A DNA stretch of 18,741 bases from Oscillospiraceae bacterium. GTDB taxonomy: Bacteria > Bacillota > Clostridia > Oscillospirales > Ruminococcaceae. The stretch spans positions 1-18,741 of the forward strand of contig DXNX01000041.1 of NCBI GenBank assembly GCA_019413245.1. The letters are read 5' to 3'. The notes beneath the pieces are model-generated. The model was not told the DNA's origin, did not search any database, and saw only the letters and a program-made list of their open reading frames with translations. Positions within the stretch are counted from its first letter, which is position 1; each line of letters begins with the position of its first letter. Positions 5,497 through 11,999 of the stretch are shown here, in pieces. Position numbers and translations under genes: made by a program.

Positions 5497-6555
5497 TTAT
5501 GACGCCTGTGACGACAGTGACGGTGATGACGGTTGTGACGGCACATCCCGTGCCTGGCCCCCACTGTCACAACCGTCATTGCCGTCACCCGTGTCACTTT
5601 CTGTCAGGCAAAGAGACAGAAACCGTTTGTGGTTGCTGCGCTTTGTGTCCAGCAAAATTCCCTGCGCCGCCAAGGCGTCCTTGTGGCTTTGAAGATACCG
5701 GGAAAGCTGGGCCGGTCCCCACAAGGCGCTCTGTTGCCCCAGCTTTCCCACCAACTCTGTGGCAGATCCGAGAAACTCTCCAGAGGCAAGCAGCTGCCGG
5801 ATAGACGGCAAGAGGTACATCAGCTGCAACTCATCCGGTGAGCAGCTGCGGCTCCAGCAGCAGTCGGAGAATTCCAGCGTCAATTCCCGATCTTCGATAT
5901 CCCGCCCGGTGGCCGTCAGCAGGGCCGTTCCCTCCTGGCGCTTCTGGCGGATGAGAATGATGGTGCCGTCGGCGGCCCCGGTCAGACCATTGGTGCCGGA
6001 CAACCGGTTGAAAGGGTCCTCGTCCGGCATTTTGCGCAGGTGGTGAATGACCAGCAGACAGACGTTGCAGCGGTCGGCCAGTTCTTTCAGTGCGGCGGCA
6101 TCCTGATAGTCGTTGCCGTAGGATACGTTGGCACCGGCAACCATCCGTACCTTTTGCAGCGTGTCAATAATGACCAGCCGGATGCCCGGGTGCTCGGCCA
6201 GCATCCGGTCCAGCTGCTGCTCCAGCCCCTGCCCGATCATGGGTGCATGGCCGCAAAGGTGCAAACCGGCGGGCGCTTCCTCGGTCAGGCGTAAAGCGCG
6301 GGCGTGCAGCCGCCGCGGCCCGTCCTCCAATGCCAGATAGAGTACCTCACTTTTCCGGGTACGGAACCCGAGAAAGGGTTCCCCCCGGCAGACCGCCAGG
6401 CAGAGCTGCAGCGCCAGCCAGCTTTTTCCCACTTTGGGCGAGCCGCCCAGAAAGTACAAGCCGGGCGCCAGCAGTCCTTCCGCCAGCCAGGAGATGGGTT
6501 CCATAGGGTGGGCGTAGAGTTCCTGGAGGGTATAGGTTTTGAGTTCGTTTGACAT
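5497..6555 (-). CDS. RecA-like AAA ATPase, RepA-type helicase of a mobile element
   Basis: 352-aa protein of the AAA_25/RepA group: Walker A GGSPKVGKS (37-45), a YLALEDGP segment (73-80), Walker B LVIID (127-131), IHHLRK (170-175) and SGTNGLTGAADGTIIL (186-201). Relatives are hexameric replicative helicases of plasmids and integrative elements. The start at 6555 fits AAGGA at proper spacing; an ATG two codons upstream is possible. The last 35 or so residues (TGDGNDGCDSGG, then VPSQPSSPSLSSQAS) are a low-complexity tail that directly translates the inverted 9-bp repeat arrays at 5500-5606, so DNA and protein functions overlap there. A terminator-like hairpin lies in its leader (6579-6630). It is co-transcribed with integrase 2, which suggests a replicating and integrating element. 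Confidence 0.85.
   Translation of the reverse strand: MSNELKTYTLQELYAHPMEPISWLAEGLLAPGLYFLGGSPKVGKSWLALQLCLAVCRGEPFLGFRTRKSEVLYLALEDGPRRLHARALRLTEEAPAGLHLCGHAPMIGQGLEQQLDRMLAEHPGIRLVIIDTLQKVRMVAGANVSYGNDYQDAAALKELADRCNVCLLVIHHLRKMPDEDPFNRLSGTNGLTGAADGTIILIRQKRQEGTALLTATGRDIEDRELTLEFSDCCWSRSCSPDELQLMYLLPSIRQLLASGEFLGSATELVGKLGQQSALWGPAQLSRYLQSHKDALAAQGILLDTKRSNHKRFLSLCLTESDTGDGNDGCDSGGQARDVPSQPSSPSLSSQAS
5500..5606. repeat. Inverted arrays of a 9-bp TGAC repeat (iteron-like)
   Basis: Five tandem 9-mers beginning TGAC start at 5500, 5509, 5518, 5527 and 5536; the middle ones read TGACGG. After a short spacer with a small stem (GGCAC 5540-5544, GTGCC 5550-5554), the inverse motif GTCA starts at 5566, 5575, 5584 and 5593, again every 9 bp, with a fifth at 5603. 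The inner part is a perfect 14-bp inverted repeat (5526-5539 with 5566-5579). The arrays lie in the 3' end of the ATPase gene, in frame as three-codon units. They could be replication iterons or integrase/excisionase arm sites. Confidence 0.8.
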
Positions 6556-6578
6556 AGACATTTCCTTTCTTGAAAAAC

Positions 6579-6630
6579 AAAAAAAGCACCCGGTGCCCTC
6601 GACATTTCTGTCAAAGGCACCGGGTGCTTT
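6579..6630 (-). terminator. Terminator-like hairpin in the ATPase leader
   Basis: Perfect 15-bp arms (6583-6597 and 6616-6630) with a smaller nested stem GACA/TGTC in the loop. On the minus strand it is followed by TTTT-G-TTTTT, a good intrinsic terminator, only about 15 bp before the ATPase ribosome binding site. No supportable minus-strand gene ends just upstream, so it is likely an attenuator, or else a barrier against read-through from hipA. Confidence 0.7.
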
Positions 6631-7150
6631 GTAGGTATGATAGAGTAAAAAAGGGTACACTTTCCCCCTGTGTCTTTTGAAAAGTTATAAAAAATACAGC
6701 GCAACGCGCTTTTATAAAACTGCTCGCAAAGGCAAGCTGATACAAAATAAAAGAAAAGTGTCAGTCCTGTTTGCCGCTCGCCCCCGGACTGTAGGAACAC
6801 GACCGGCAGGGCGCCACCGCCCGTTCACTTGCACCGTTGGAGGTCTAAAGATTGCAACCTGAAACGTGCAGCCCCATCTGACGTGTGGGGAAACCTGCGT
6901 ATCATTATGTCCCCGGAAAGGTCCTGGCGGAAAGATCCCGGTGGCTTATGGGATCTTTCTTGGATCGTTGTGGAATCGCTCCGGCCATAGCGGCCATCCT
7001 GGCGCCAACATCTCTCGCTCTCTTTCCTTGGAACGTACCGATCGTGCTGAATATTCAATTTTCAAGGTGCCGAAAGTACTTTTTACTATACACGCCAAAT
7101 GTGAAATTTTCTGCGTCGGCTTTACGCAAAATTTTGGCTTTTTCTATGAA
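6631..7150. other. Gene-poor interval between the ATPase and the HipA-like gene
   Basis: I see no convincing gene here; the open frames lack ribosome binding sites and family features. It holds the candidate promoter at 6737-6764, a perfect 10-bp inverted repeat GAAAGATCCC/GGGATCTTTC (6930-6939 with 6950-6959), and AT-rich DNA after the hipA stop containing an imperfect hairpin around 7095-7130 that may end the hipBA transcript. Confidence 0.5.
6737..6764 (-). promoter_or_regulatory. Candidate promoter for the ATPase-integrase 2 operon
   Basis: On the minus strand, CTGACA (plus 6759-6764), 16-bp spacer, TATCAG (plus 6737-6742). It lies upstream of the leader hairpin and points to the ATPase. 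The hexamers are fair, not strong. Confidence 0.35.
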
Positions 7151-8056
7151 TCAACGACTCTGCTCCCGAAGGCGTTCCCGTTTGCGAAGTTTTTGGAGAG
7201 AAAAATCCAGGATTCTTTCTTTTCTCGCACGGAGCATGGTTCTGTAGAAATTCCTTTGCAGCTCCGATAGGAACGGGGGCGTTTCAATCAGACCATAAAT
7301 TTGGTTCATATTGATTCTGGGAACGATTCGCTTCAAGGCTTTGTTGCAGTCCGGATTTTTCAGGGAGGAAATGAACTTGAAATATTGGATTTTCTGGCCG
7401 CTTTCTTTGATACCCGAAAGAGGTCTTTCAAAGATTCGTAATTCCAACTCTGCAGGATCTTCCAATGTTCTTTTCATGATCTCTTCATCTGCTTGTGGAA
7501 ACAGACAGCTTCCACAGTCGTAAACCGGCGCAAGCGATATTTCGTCGGTTCTGCTGTCGTACAGAAATCCCCAGTTACCATTATGTCTGTCCCAGTTGCC
7601 AATGAGGGCATCGACAATAAACATATCCCAGAACCGGTCCTTGAGTTGTTGGGGGTCCATTGCGCGCTGTTCTTCTAAGGTCTTGATAATATCGCTGAGC
7701 TCTGTGCCGTAGCCGTTGTGGACAGAGTCGATAATCGTATTTTTCAGGGAGGCAAAATCCTGCAATACAAGGCCGCCCGAGGTAAAGTCCTTACAGGCAA
7801 CGACAATTTTTTCTTTTCCGTTTTTGGTATACGTTCCCAGTAATGTTTCCTGTACGGGAATACCGACGATTGCAAAAATATGGGAACCAAGATATTCTGA
7901 GATACACCCATTGGCATAGCTCATGTTTTTATTGATGGAAGGTGCAGCAGGAAACTTTAACATATACAGTTCGTTGTTGTATAGCACGGAAATCTTGCTG
8001 CCATTTGCACCTGCATACGTCTTGTTCCGTACAGGAAGGTTTGTAAAATCAATCAC
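7151..8056 (-). CDS. HipA-like Ser/Thr kinase toxin, short form
   Basis: 301-aa protein of the HipA/CtkA kinase fold. Visible are a candidate ATP-binding Lys (YMLKFP, K34), the catalytic loop NWDRHNGNWGF (D156, H158, N159) and the metal-binding DCG (D180-G182). HipA toxins phosphorylate proteins such as aminoacyl-tRNA synthetases and stop growth. This one is about 140 residues shorter than E. coli HipA and lacks its N-terminal subdomain, as in the HipT-like and CtkA-like short forms. The start is GTG at 8056, three bases after the upstream gene's stop, with GAGG ten bases before. It is translationally coupled to the HTH gene, its probable antitoxin. The Lys/Arg-rich C-terminus (KLRKRERLREQSR) is unusual and could bind nucleic acid or ribosomes. 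Confidence 0.85.
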   Translation of the reverse strand: MIDFTNLPVRNKTYAGANGSKISVLYNNELYMLKFPAAPSINKNMSYANGCISEYLGSHIFAIVGIPVQETLLGTYTKNGKEKIVVACKDFTSGGLVLQDFASLKNTIIDSVHNGYGTELSDIIKTLEEQRAMDPQQLKDRFWDMFIVDALIGNWDRHNGNWGFLYDSRTDEISLAPVYDCGSCLFPQADEEIMKRTLEDPAELELRIFERPLSGIKESGQKIQYFKFISSLKNPDCNKALKRIVPRINMNQIYGLIETPPFLSELQRNFYRTMLRARKERILDFSLQKLRKRERLREQSR

Positions 8057-8059
8057 AAG

Positions 8060-8518
8060 TCAATCGCCTCGTTTCATCCTTAAATACTTTTCACGCAGAT
8101 ACCAAGCCTGTTCAGAAGAGATTTCCTGTTCCACCTCCGCCGAATTGATATCTGCATTCAGTTCGCTCCAATTCAGATCCCAATGGTAATCCTTCTTTCC
8201 ATTGTCCACAAGTTTCCAGGAAGCGATCATATTTTCCAAGGAAGATTGAAGATAGGCAGGCAAACCGCGTTCAAGGTAGTTCTTACGTTTCGGCAAACCG
8301 CTTTCTCTGTCATAGCCTTGCACCGCATCCAAAGACAGGATGAATTCCATGGTGCACCCCAATGCCTTTGCAAGCTGCTGCACGGTCCGGGCAGAACATT
8401 TCTGCAGGGAACTCTTACCGGAGCAAATATCTATAATGGTTGTTTTGGGAACACCACTGATTTTTGACAAGCGATATTTGGTAATGTTTTTGCTATCCAG
8501 ATAGCCTTGCAGATCCAT
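8060..8518 (-). CDS. HTH antitoxin (HipB-like) with C-terminal extension
   Basis: 152-aa protein. An N-terminal XRE-type HTH (about 10-60: ITKYRLSKISGVPKTTIIDI, then CSARTVQQLAKALGCTMEFIL) is followed by an extra 90-residue domain with a YHWDLNWSELNADINSAEVE stretch and SEQAWYLREKYLRMK at the end. Plain HipB is about 90 aa, so the extension is notable; a domain like it recurs in Firmicute antitoxins next to HipA-like kinases. The start at 8518 has AGGAGG eight bases upstream. It probably neutralises the kinase and represses the shared promoter, in whose spacer a palindromic operator lies. Confidence 0.82.
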   Translation of the reverse strand: MDLQGYLDSKNITKYRLSKISGVPKTTIIDICSGKSSLQKCSARTVQQLAKALGCTMEFILSLDAVQGYDRESGLPKRKNYLERGLPAYLQSSLENMIASWKLVDNGKKDYHWDLNWSELNADINSAEVEQEISSEQAWYLREKYLRMKRGD

Positions 8519-8542
8519 ACGATTTTCCTCCTTCTATCATCC

Positions 8543-8571
8543 AGTATATCGGTACACCGACCGTCAGTCAA
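8543..8571 (-). promoter_or_regulatory. hipBA promoter with operator in the spacer
   Basis: On the minus strand, TTGACT (plus 8566-8571), 17-bp spacer, TATACT (plus 8543-8548). The spacer holds the palindrome TCGGT-AC-ACCGA (plus 8549-8560). An operator between -35 and -10 is the classical layout for toxin-antitoxin autorepression. Confidence 0.8.
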
Positions 8572-8580
8572 CTGATTTGC

Positions 8581-8827
8581 AAAAATAAAGGTTTATAACG
8601 CTGCCTTTGCCGTTACAGTAGTAAACGTTATCCGTAAGGACTCAGCCTGGGAGGACTGCAAGGTACGATTGCTGTGGCGATGTGTTTGGAAACAGAAGAC
8701 AGGGGTTTGGGGAGAGCCCCCAAAATTTGCGTTTGGATATCCAAACGCTATGCTAGCAAAACCGTCTGCCAGCAGGTTGGGGCTTTTGGGCCCCTCTTTC
8801 GTCCCAGTCGGTGGTAAAACCGGCTGT
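8581..8827. other. Gene-free DNA with a perfect 20-bp palindrome
   Basis: No supportable gene. It contains GCGTTTGGATATCCAAACGC (8729-8748), a perfect palindrome, flanked by runs such as GGGGAGAGCCCCC and GGGGCTTTTGGGCCCC that also form small hairpins. A minus-strand open frame across 8593-8952 is made of these repeats and is not called a gene. Confidence 0.5.
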
Positions 8828-8995
8828 GAGAGTGAATCATAGCATGATTCACTCTCTGCCGACATTTCTTGCTTATTCAGAAAAAGTGAATCATAGCATG
8901 ATTCACTTTTTCCGGAAAGCGGTGCTCCCGTATGAATCTTAATAAGATTCATACATATCTGTTTTAAGAAAAAAGTGAATCTTATTAAGATTCAC
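8828..8995. repeat. Cluster of four related palindromes with core GTGAATC / GATTCAC
   Basis: Four hairpins in 168 bp: 8828-8856 (13-bp arms, loop AGC), 8880-8912 (15-bp arms, loop AGC), 8930-8954 (12-bp arms, 1-nt centre; the core begins ATGAATC) and 8975-8995 (10-bp arms, 1-nt centre). The first two share GTGAATCATAGCATGATTCAC; the last two share GAATCTTAnTAAGATTC. All are near-perfect while flanking DNA is unrelated, so the symmetry itself appears selected or spread. They could be REP/MITE-like repeats or regulator sites. Confidence 0.8.
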
Positions 8996-9124
8996 TGCCA
9001 TACAATGAGGCAGAAGTCTGCAGCCAAAATGAGGGTTGGCAAAGTATTGATCCATTCTATGAAAGTTTTTGCAAAGACAAAAGAAAACCATACTATTTTG
9101 CCGGAAAGCCACTAAGATAAAACA

Positions 9125-9153
9125 CTGGTGACGCAGCAAAGCTGCGTCACCAG
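9125..9153 (-). terminator. Hairpin downstream of the 6-phospho-beta-glucosidase gene
   Basis: Perfect 13-bp arms CTGGTGACGCAGC / GCTGCGTCACCAG around AAA. On the minus strand it is followed by TGTTTTATCTT, a modest T tail. It lies about 90 bp after the glucosidase stop and probably ends the leftward sugar transcript, marking the border of the accessory island. Confidence 0.6.
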
Positions 9154-9242
9154 ATATAAGATTCTAAATGAAAAGAGGAAAAGCTCTACACGCTAAGCCT
9201 AAGCAGCGCTTTCCGCATATCAGTAGGAAAAATCTGCTTTTT

Positions 9243-10685
9243 TCAGCTCAGGTCGGCTCCATCGGAGGCGATGACCTTCTTGTACCAGTAGAAGGAATCC
9301 TTGCGCAGCCGGCTGTAGTCGCCGGTGCCGTCATCGTACTTGTTGACGTAGATGAAGCCGTAGCGCTTGGCCATCTCTCCGGTGGAGGCGGAGACCAGGT
9401 CGATACAGCCCCAGGGCGTGTAGCCCATCAGGTCGACGCCGTCCTTGACCGCCTCGGCCATCTGCTCGATATGCTGGCGCAGGTAGTCGATGCGGTAGCT
9501 GTCATGCACGGTGCCGTCCGGTTCCAGTGTGTCCTTGGCGCCGAGACCGTTCTCGACAACCATCACCGGGATGCGGTAGCGGTCGTAGATCTCGTTGAGC
9601 GAGTAGCGCAGCCCCTGGGGGTCAATCTGCCAGCCCCAGTCGGAGGCTTTCAGGTAGGGGTTCTTGAAACCGGCGGACACATTGCCGTCCGTCTTGACGG
9701 CGTCCTTGTGGGTGGTGACGCAGTTGGACATATAGTAGCTCAGCGTGTAGAAATCCACCGTACCGTTTTTCAGGATCTCGGCATCGCCGGGCTCCATATG
9801 GATGGTTACGCCAAGGTCCTCCCACAGCCGCTTGGCAAAGGCGGGATACTCGCCCCGGACCTGCACGTCGGAGCAGTACCAGTTGGTTTTACGCATGGCC
9901 TGCTGGTTGGCCAGGATGTCGGCCGGGTCGCAGGTGTAGGGATAGCTGGTGATGAAGCAGTCCATGTTGCCCATCTTGTATTCGGGGTAGTTGTCATGAG
10001 CGTACTTCACGGCCAGGGCGCTGGCGATGAACTGATGGTGCAGCGCCTGCAGGCGGACCTGCGGGTCGTCGGGCATGGCCACGGCGGGGCCGCGGTAGCC
10101 CTGGCAGGTGCCCAGCGACATGACGGCGCCAAACGGCATCATACCGGCGTTGATCTCGTTAAAGGTCAGCCAGTATTTAACCTTTCCCTCGTACCGGGCA
10201 AAGATGGCCTTGCAGTAGTTCATGTAGAAGTCCACCAGCTTGCGGTCGGCCCAGCCATTGTACTTTTCCACCAGGGCGTAGGGGAGTTCATAGTGGCTGA
10301 TCGTGACAAGCGGCTCGATGCCGTGCTTTTTACAGCAGTCGAACACCCGGTCATAGAAGGCAAGGCCTGCCTCGTTGGGCTCGGCTTCCTCGCCGGTGGG
10401 GAAGATGCGCGCCCAGTTGATGGAAGTGCGGAAGGTCTTGAACCCCATCTCGGCAAAGAGGGCGATGTCCTCCTCGTAATAGTGGTAGAAGTCGATGGCC
10501 TCATGGCTGGGATAGAACTTGTCCGGCTCGATGGTGGGGGTAAGCAGTTTCGGGCTGGTGTGGGTACCGTTGGTACACATATCCGGGATGCTGGGACCTT
10601 TGCCGTCCACATCCCAGGCGCCCTCAAATTGATTGGCGGCACAGGCGCCGCCCCATAAAAAGTCTTTGGGGAATACGGTTTTCAT
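9243..10685 (-). CDS. 6-phospho-beta-glucosidase (GH1)
   Basis: 480-aa GH1 enzyme, normal length. It starts MKTVFPKDFLWGGACAANQFEGA, the standard GH1 N-terminus. The acid/base Glu is in TFNEIN (E177) and the nucleophile in VVENGLG (E378). The C-terminal SASTGEMAKRYGF segment (about 432-443) is the phosphate-binding loop of 6-phospho-glycosidases, so the substrate should be a PTS-phosphorylated beta-glucoside, cleaved in the cytoplasm to glucose 6-phosphate and an aglycone or second sugar. The start at 10685 has AAGGAG eleven bases upstream. It is transcribed after the LacI-type regulator and is functionally tied to the divergent PTS gene. With the apiosidase-like neighbour it may process the glucose half of apiosyl-glucosides. 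Confidence 0.92.
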   Translation of the reverse strand: MKTVFPKDFLWGGACAANQFEGAWDVDGKGPSIPDMCTNGTHTSPKLLTPTIEPDKFYPSHEAIDFYHYYEEDIALFAEMGFKTFRTSINWARIFPTGEEAEPNEAGLAFYDRVFDCCKKHGIEPLVTISHYELPYALVEKYNGWADRKLVDFYMNYCKAIFARYEGKVKYWLTFNEINAGMMPFGAVMSLGTCQGYRGPAVAMPDDPQVRLQALHHQFIASALAVKYAHDNYPEYKMGNMDCFITSYPYTCDPADILANQQAMRKTNWYCSDVQVRGEYPAFAKRLWEDLGVTIHMEPGDAEILKNGTVDFYTLSYYMSNCVTTHKDAVKTDGNVSAGFKNPYLKASDWGWQIDPQGLRYSLNEIYDRYRIPVMVVENGLGAKDTLEPDGTVHDSYRIDYLRQHIEQMAEAVKDGVDLMGYTPWGCIDLVSASTGEMAKRYGFIYVNKYDDGTGDYSRLRKDSFYWYKKVIASDGADLS

Positions 10686-10738
10686 AGGTTGTTTTTCTCC
10701 TTTCCAATGGTTGCAAACAAAATAGACGGCAGGGGCGG

Positions 10739-11767
10739 TCAGGGGGTATGGGAAGACCGCACCACCGAAGAGCGGATGACAAGATCGGTGGAAACTTCCA
10801 CCTTGATATGGTGGGGAACGCCATCCTGGATGGCGTTGATCAGGCAGCGCACCGCCACCCGGCCCATATATGTGCGGGGAATGTTCACGGTGGTCAGGGC
10901 CGGTTCCATGACCTGCCCTTCGGAAATGTTGTCGAACCCCACAATGGCAATGTCCTCGGGGATGCGGTAGCCCCGCTGTTTGAAGGCCTTCATGGCGCCG
11001 ATGGCAATCAGGTCGTTTTCGGCAAAATAGCAGTTGGCCAAAGGGTCCCCCCGGTCCAGAACCTCCAGCATTTCTGTCATGGCCCCCTCGATGGTGGGGG
11101 CCAGCGTGTGGACGATGCTGTGGGCGATGTGCATGCCGTTGGCGCGCAAGGCCTTCTGGAAGCCTTCCCACCGTTCATCGAAGTTGCGCAGCGGCACAAA
11201 GGATTTCAGGTAGCCCGGCTGGGTCAGCCGGCGGCTGATGAGGTAGTCGGTGGCCAGGTAGGCGCCCTGGGTGTTGTTGATGACCACGCAGCTGCAGTCC
11301 AGCGGTTCCACGTTGGAGTCCACCACAATCACCGGCACCCGCAGCGAGAGGAACGCCAGCGCCACATCCTGATTCATCTCGGTGCCCAGCAGGATGATGC
11401 CCGCACAGTCCGAAACCCGCAGATCACTGATCTGTTGTTCCAGTGTGTCCTGCTGCACATAAAACTGCTGCACCTTCATGCGGTAAGGGGATGCCTGACA
11501 TTCCTGTACCGCGCCACGCAGAATCTCATCAAAAATGGGCGCATAAGAAAAGATGGCCGAGGAAGTCTGTACACAGATAAAGTAGATGCTGCCGATGCCG
11601 CTTGTCCGGGTCAGGTGGCGGCTCAGATCATAGCCCAGCCTTTCGGCGGTATCGTAGACCAGCTTGCGGGTGGCAGCGCTGACGCCGGGGCGATTGTTCA
11701 GTGCCATGGAAACGGCAGCGGGGGAAAGCCCCAGCTCCCGGGCAATGTCTCTGGCAGTGACCGACAT
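10739..11767 (-). CDS. LacI-family transcriptional regulator
   Basis: 342-aa regulator. The N-terminal LacI HTH (TARDIARELGLSPAAVSMALN, then a hinge around LGYDLSRH) is followed by a periplasmic-binding-like sensor domain with IVGFDNISEGQVMEPALTTV near the end. It probably represses the divergent PTS operon and its own operon until a sugar or sugar phosphate binds. It lies 53 bp upstream of the glucosidase on the same strand. The start at 11767 follows AAGGAG. A LacI-type palindrome sits in its own promoter spacer (11804-11815). Confidence 0.92.
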   Translation of the reverse strand: MSVTARDIARELGLSPAAVSMALNNRPGVSAATRKLVYDTAERLGYDLSRHLTRTSGIGSIYFICVQTSSAIFSYAPIFDEILRGAVQECQASPYRMKVQQFYVQQDTLEQQISDLRVSDCAGIILLGTEMNQDVALAFLSLRVPVIVVDSNVEPLDCSCVVINNTQGAYLATDYLISRRLTQPGYLKSFVPLRNFDERWEGFQKALRANGMHIAHSIVHTLAPTIEGAMTEMLEVLDRGDPLANCYFAENDLIAIGAMKAFKQRGYRIPEDIAIVGFDNISEGQVMEPALTTVNIPRTYMGRVAVRCLINAIQDGVPHHIKVEVSTDLVIRSSVVRSSHTP

Positions 11768-11799
11768 GATTTTCGCTTCTCCTTCGTGGATTTGCCCTC

Positions 11800-11828
11800 A
11801 TTATAAACCGGTTCAGGAAACAGTGCAA
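11800..11828 (-). promoter_or_regulatory. Promoter of the lacI-glucosidase operon with LacI-type operator
   Basis: On the minus strand, TTGCAC (plus 11823-11828), 17-bp spacer, TATAAT (plus 11800-11805). The palindromic TAAACCGGTTCA (11804-11815), with the central CG typical of LacI-family operators, overlaps the -10 edge, suggesting autoregulation. Confidence 0.75.
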
Positions 11829-11870
11829 CAGATTAAGCTGAATGTTAAGTAAATACAGCTGAATATAATG

Positions 11871-11899
11871 TTGAAATTTAGTGAACGGATCGATATACT
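11871..11899 (+). promoter_or_regulatory. Promoter of the PTS-apiosidase-transketolase operon
   Basis: TTGAAA (11871-11876), exact 17-bp spacer, TATACT (11894-11899), about 100 bp before the PTS start. Just upstream, AGCTGAATRT occurs twice (from 11836 and 11857), possibly an activator or repressor contact. Confidence 0.65.
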
Positions 11900-11999
11900 G
11901 AAACTCGAAAAGGGACGCAGGCCGGCCGCGCTCCCAACCACTGCTGCACTGTTGACGCTGGCCGAAAAAGACCAGCACCCTATGGAGGAGGAATACCAA

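Noticed and set aside
5500..5606. CRISPR array
   Set aside because: The repeat unit is 9 bp with no unique spacers, it lies within a gene, and no cas genes are present.
4278..5804. 508-aa rightward open frame
   Set aside because: It is antisense to integrase 2 and the ATPase, both of which have complete catalytic motifs and ribosome binding sites.
8593..8952. 119-aa leftward open frame with repeated ESCYDSL
   Set aside because: The repeated peptide is only the translation of the palindrome cluster; no ribosome binding site.
9168..10658. 496-aa rightward open frame
   Set aside because: It is antisense to the GH1 gene; its Val/His/Gly-rich composition is a shadow of GC-rich codons.
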